Shown: piece by piece, positions 61,943-64,000 of the stretch | Position numbering within the stretch: position 1 is the stretch's first letter | Layout of the letters: the number at the start of each line of letters is the position of its first letter | Source: Streptomyces sp. Tu6071 | GTDB taxonomy: Bacteria; Actinomycetota; Actinomycetes; Streptomycetales; Streptomycetaceae | Direction: 5' to 3' | DNA length: 64,000 nucleotides | Assembly: GCF_000213055.1 (NCBI RefSeq) | Contig: NZ_CM001165.1 | Coordinates: 186,001-250,000 of the forward strand | Notes under the pieces: model-generated | What the model was told of the DNA's origin: nothing | The model's database searches: none | Seen by the model: the letters and a program-made list of their open reading frames with translations, nothing else | Program-made: the position numbers and the translations under genes

Positions 61943-63405
61943 CGACCACCGGTGGATTCCCCCGCTTCCGCAAGCTCTTCGACGACCCGCGCTGGGCTCC
62001 CGCGCTCGTCCGCGCCACCGTCCTGGAGGCCGCGCACCCGCAGGTCGGCGCCGCGCTCGTCGCCAACTCCACCTTCGTGACGCACCCGTGGCGCCGCCTG
62101 CGCAACACCTTCCACAGCATGCGCCGCATGAGCGACGCCGACGAGGCGGTACGGAGCAGGGAGGCCGCCCGGCTCAACCGGCTGCACGACCGCCTGAAGG
62201 GCACGGGCCCCGATCAGCGCCCGTACGACGCGATGGACCCCGCCGCGCGCGCCTGGGTCCTCGCGACCCTCTTCGAGAGCGCCGTCACGATGTACCGGCT
62301 GAGCGGGCAGCCCCTGCGGCACGAGGAGATCGAGGAGCTGTACGAGGAGACGAGGGGCTACCTGCGCGCGCTCGGGGACGAGGCCGCGCGGCTCTCGGCG
62401 ACGACGGTCGAGTTCTGGCCGTACTTCGACGCGGTGGTGGAGCGGGAGCTGGAGGACACGGAGGCGATGCGGATCATCCTCTACAAGCTCTTCGACCACC
62501 TTCCCGCGCCCGGGGTGCTGAGCGGGGTCCCCACGCTGTGGGCCACGGGCCGGGCGTTCGCCGGGCCGCTGATCGGGGCGGTCACGGTGGCGTCGCTGCC
62601 CGAGCCGTTCCGCAGGCGCGCCGGTCTCCCCGAGCTGCCGGGCGTGACGACGCTCCTGCGCGGGACGTACCTCGCCGCCGGTCTGACGCGCTTCCTGCCG
62701 GACGACTGGATCAGCGCCGAACGCGTCGTCGACCTGCTCTCGTCCACCCCCGGCGGCGACGATCCGGCGGCGCGCACCGCGGCGGCGCTGCACGAGAGGC
62801 TGCGGCGGGCCGGGGCGCTCGTCCGCCTCCTGTCGCCCCTGCCGGTGCCCGAGCCCGCCGCCCCTCCCGCGCCCGTGCACAGCGGCGCGGAGGAGTTCTT
62901 CCGCGAGGTGCTCGACCAGACAGGGGACGGATACCTCGACTGGCCGGATCTCGCCGCCATGGCCCGGGAGCTGGCGACGAGGCTGGATCTCGACGAACCG
63001 GAGGAGACCCGGCTGTACGAGGCGTTCGCGAGCTGGTGGCGGGAACTCCAGGCGGCCCTGGACACGGACGGCGACGGGCGGGTGAGCGCGCGGGAGTACG
63101 CGAGCAACGCCGCCGGGCTCGCCGGACCGGCGCTCATCCGTGTCGCGGAGGTCCTCTTCGCGGCGGCGGACGCCGACGGCAACGGGACGATCGACGCCGA
63201 GGAGTACCGCGCGCTCTTCCGCACGGCGTTCCGCCGCGAGACGGTGGGAACGGGTGGGGCGGGGAGGACGGGCGGCACGAGTGGGCCGGGGGACGCGGGC
63301 GGCGCGGACACGTACGACGGCGCCGCGTTCGTCCGCGCCTTCGTGTCGTTCATGTCCGGCCGCCCGCGCTCCTCTCCGTTCGATCCCCTGTTCCGTCAGC
63401 CCTGA
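61939..63405 (+). CDS. DUF2236 (MpaB/Lcp-like) oxygenase fused to three EF-hands
   Basis: A 488-residue two-part protein. The N-terminal 290 residues match DUF2236: TVLEAAHPQVGAALVANS, RLHDRLKG, YDAMDPAARAWVLATLFES and SLPEPFRRRAGLPELPG are the family segments. Known members include the haem latex-clearing protein Lcp and fungal MpaB, which cleave isoprenoid chains. The C-terminal third has three EF-hand loops: DQTGDGYLDWPD (from about 326), DTDGDGRVSARE (375) and DADGNGTIDAEE (411), all with calcium-binding acidic positions. A Gly/Thr-rich linker and a final helix follow. No signal peptide. Start overlaps the prenyltransferase stop (ATGA), so the two are co-translated. Confidence 0.85.
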   Translation: MTTTGGFPRFRKLFDDPRWAPALVRATVLEAAHPQVGAALVANSTFVTHPWRRLRNTFHSMRRMSDADEAVRSREAARLNRLHDRLKGTGPDQRPYDAMDPAARAWVLATLFESAVTMYRLSGQPLRHEEIEELYEETRGYLRALGDEAARLSATTVEFWPYFDAVVERELEDTEAMRIILYKLFDHLPAPGVLSGVPTLWATGRAFAGPLIGAVTVASLPEPFRRRAGLPELPGVTTLLRGTYLAAGLTRFLPDDWISAERVVDLLSSTPGGDDPAARTAAALHERLRRAGALVRLLSPLPVPEPAAPPAPVHSGAEEFFREVLDQTGDGYLDWPDLAAMARELATRLDLDEPEETRLYEAFASWWRELQAALDTDGDGRVSAREYASNAAGLAGPALIRVAEVLFAAADADGNGTIDAEEYRALFRTAFRRETVGTGGAGRTGGTSGPGDAGGADTYDGAAFVRAFVSFMSGRPRSSPFDPLFRQP

Positions 63406-63417
63406 ACGGGCCGGGGG

Positions 63418-64000
63418 TCAGGAGGCGCGGTAGGTGTACGTCGGGGTCGACTCCTGGGCCGTCTTCCCCTGGGGGAGGTAATCGAAGGAGTACGAGAGGC
63501 TGTCGCCGGCGCGGAGGCTCACGGGCAGTTCCCAGCGGCCTGCTCCGGCGTTCCAGGTCAGGAAGTAGTTCTCCTGGGCGGCCCCGTTCTTGCGGTAGTG
63601 GACGGTGACCCAGGTGGCGCCGTCGCTGCCGGGCTTGAACCAGACGGCGGGCTGGCCGCCCGCTGTCACCCCCTGCGTGAAGGCGCCGTTCCCGGGGTTC
63701 GCACCGCCCCCGTTGCCGGGATCGGTCCCGCCCCCGTTGCCCGGGTCCGTTCCGCCGCCGGTGCCCGTGCCGCCGACCCACTGGCTTCCGCGCAGTTCGG
63801 CGAGGAAGCGGTCGAGGATCACCGGGTCCGCCTGGACGCGGGCGTCGCCCCAGTAGCCGTTGCCGCAGCCGGTTCCACCGGCGTTCGCGCCGTCGGCACA
63901 CTGCCACTGGGTCTGGCTGTCCCAGTCGGTGTTGATGTAGGCGGCGGCGCGGACGACGTCGCGGTTCGCGGCGATGAAGGAGAAGTAGGGCTTGTACCAC
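63418..64000 (-). CDS. C-terminus of a secreted beta-mannanase-like enzyme with carbohydrate-binding module (partial)
   Basis: The last 194 residues of a gene entering from the right edge. The first 65 resemble the end of GH26 beta-mannanases: KPYFSFIAANRDVVRAAAYI, then NTDWDSQTQWQC and GYWGDARVQADPVILDRFL. A linker built from repeated DPGNGGG units follows. The last 95 residues form a beta-sandwich (AVWFKPGSDGATWVTVHYRK through LSYSFDYLPQGKTAQ) like glucan-binding modules of the CBM56 type. The start and catalytic Glu residues lie outside the window. Fifteen bases separate it from the convergent EF-hand gene. Confidence 0.75.
   Translation of the reverse strand, partial: WYKPYFSFIAANRDVVRAAAYINTDWDSQTQWQCADGANAGGTGCGNGYWGDARVQADPVILDRFLAELRGSQWVGGTGTGGGTDPGNGGGTDPGNGGGANPGNGAFTQGVTAGGQPAVWFKPGSDGATWVTVHYRKNGAAQENYFLTWNAGAGRWELPVSLRAGDSLSYSFDYLPQGKTAQESTPTYTYRAS

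Noticed and set aside
63661..63780. Short GGXDPGNG repeats as a DNA repeat or CRISPR-like array
   Set aside because: They are codons of a Gly/Pro/Asn linker inside the mannanase-like protein, without regular spacers.

Overview
The window reads as a chromosomal segment of a Streptomyces or close relative. It is very GC-rich (about three quarters G+C by eye), with third codon positions almost always G or C, many GTG starts and a few TTG, and purine-rich ribosome binding sites. It carries the cebEFG-bglC cello-oligosaccharide operon with CebR-type boxes. A single in-frame TTA codon was noticed, at the start of one MFS exporter gene. No tRNA, rRNA, CRISPR array, transposase, integrase or phage gene was recognised.

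Layout. 1-6.3 kb: a probable gene end, a His-rich DUF5134 membrane protein, an M56 metallopeptidase, a PAP2 phosphatase, a HAD hydrolase, a small helical-repeat protein, and a divergent pair of exported proteins (LVIVD-repeat protein and DUF305 lipoprotein). 6.3-18.4 kb: metabolic genes, namely an NCS2 purine permease, an ArsR regulator with an old-yellow-enzyme oxidoreductase, homocysteine methyltransferase, MFS exporter, uracil-DNA glycosylase, a BadF/NagK kinase, a CbiX-like protein lacking the usual histidines, a lactonase, and a TetR/NAD(P)-epimerase divergent pair. 18.4-19.5 kb: a gene-poor, less GC-rich stretch. 19.5-24.4 kb: cebE-cebF-cebG-bglC with three CebR-type boxes but no cebR beside it. 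24.5-33.4 kb: a GH2/PA14 glycosidase, a divergent LacI regulator and a four-gene YtfQ-YtfR-YtfT-YjfF type importer. I read these as a galactofuranoside scavenging locus under a shared operator. 33.4-41.5 kb: a leftward operon resembling the acyclic-terpene (Atu) pathway, with AtuA-like protein, biotin-dependent acyl-CoA carboxylase, acyl-CoA dehydrogenase, enoyl-CoA hydratase and a TetR regulator. 41.7-46.1 kb: GNAT acetyltransferase; a SAM-IV riboswitch, Cys-containing leader peptide and GST-like protein; a glutamine-amidotransferase-like protein; a Cmx-type exporter. 46.2-49.4 kb: an NCS1 permease with divergent PucR regulator. 49.4-54.2 kb: acyl-CoA dehydrogenase with divergent CoA-transferase, a DJ-1/PfpI stress protein, a small basic protein and a zinc alcohol/formaldehyde dehydrogenase. 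54.6-60.8 kb: secreted GH92 mannosidase, DUF574 methyltransferase, secreted alginate-lyase-family enzyme. 61.2-63.4 kb: a cis-prenyltransferase coupled by ATGA overlap to a DUF2236 oxygenase fused to EF-hands. 63.4 kb to the edge: the C-terminus of a secreted beta-mannanase-like enzyme with a carbohydrate-binding module.

How it fits together. Much of the segment serves saprophytic use of plant and fungal polysaccharides: cello-oligosaccharides, probable galactofuranosides, mannosides, uronans and mannan. Several catabolic units carry their own repressor gene and a palindromic operator visible in the promoter. The most unusual units are the SAM-IV/leader-peptide/GST-like unit at 42.5-43.7 kb and the prenyltransferase plus DUF2236/EF-hand pair at 61.2-63.4 kb.
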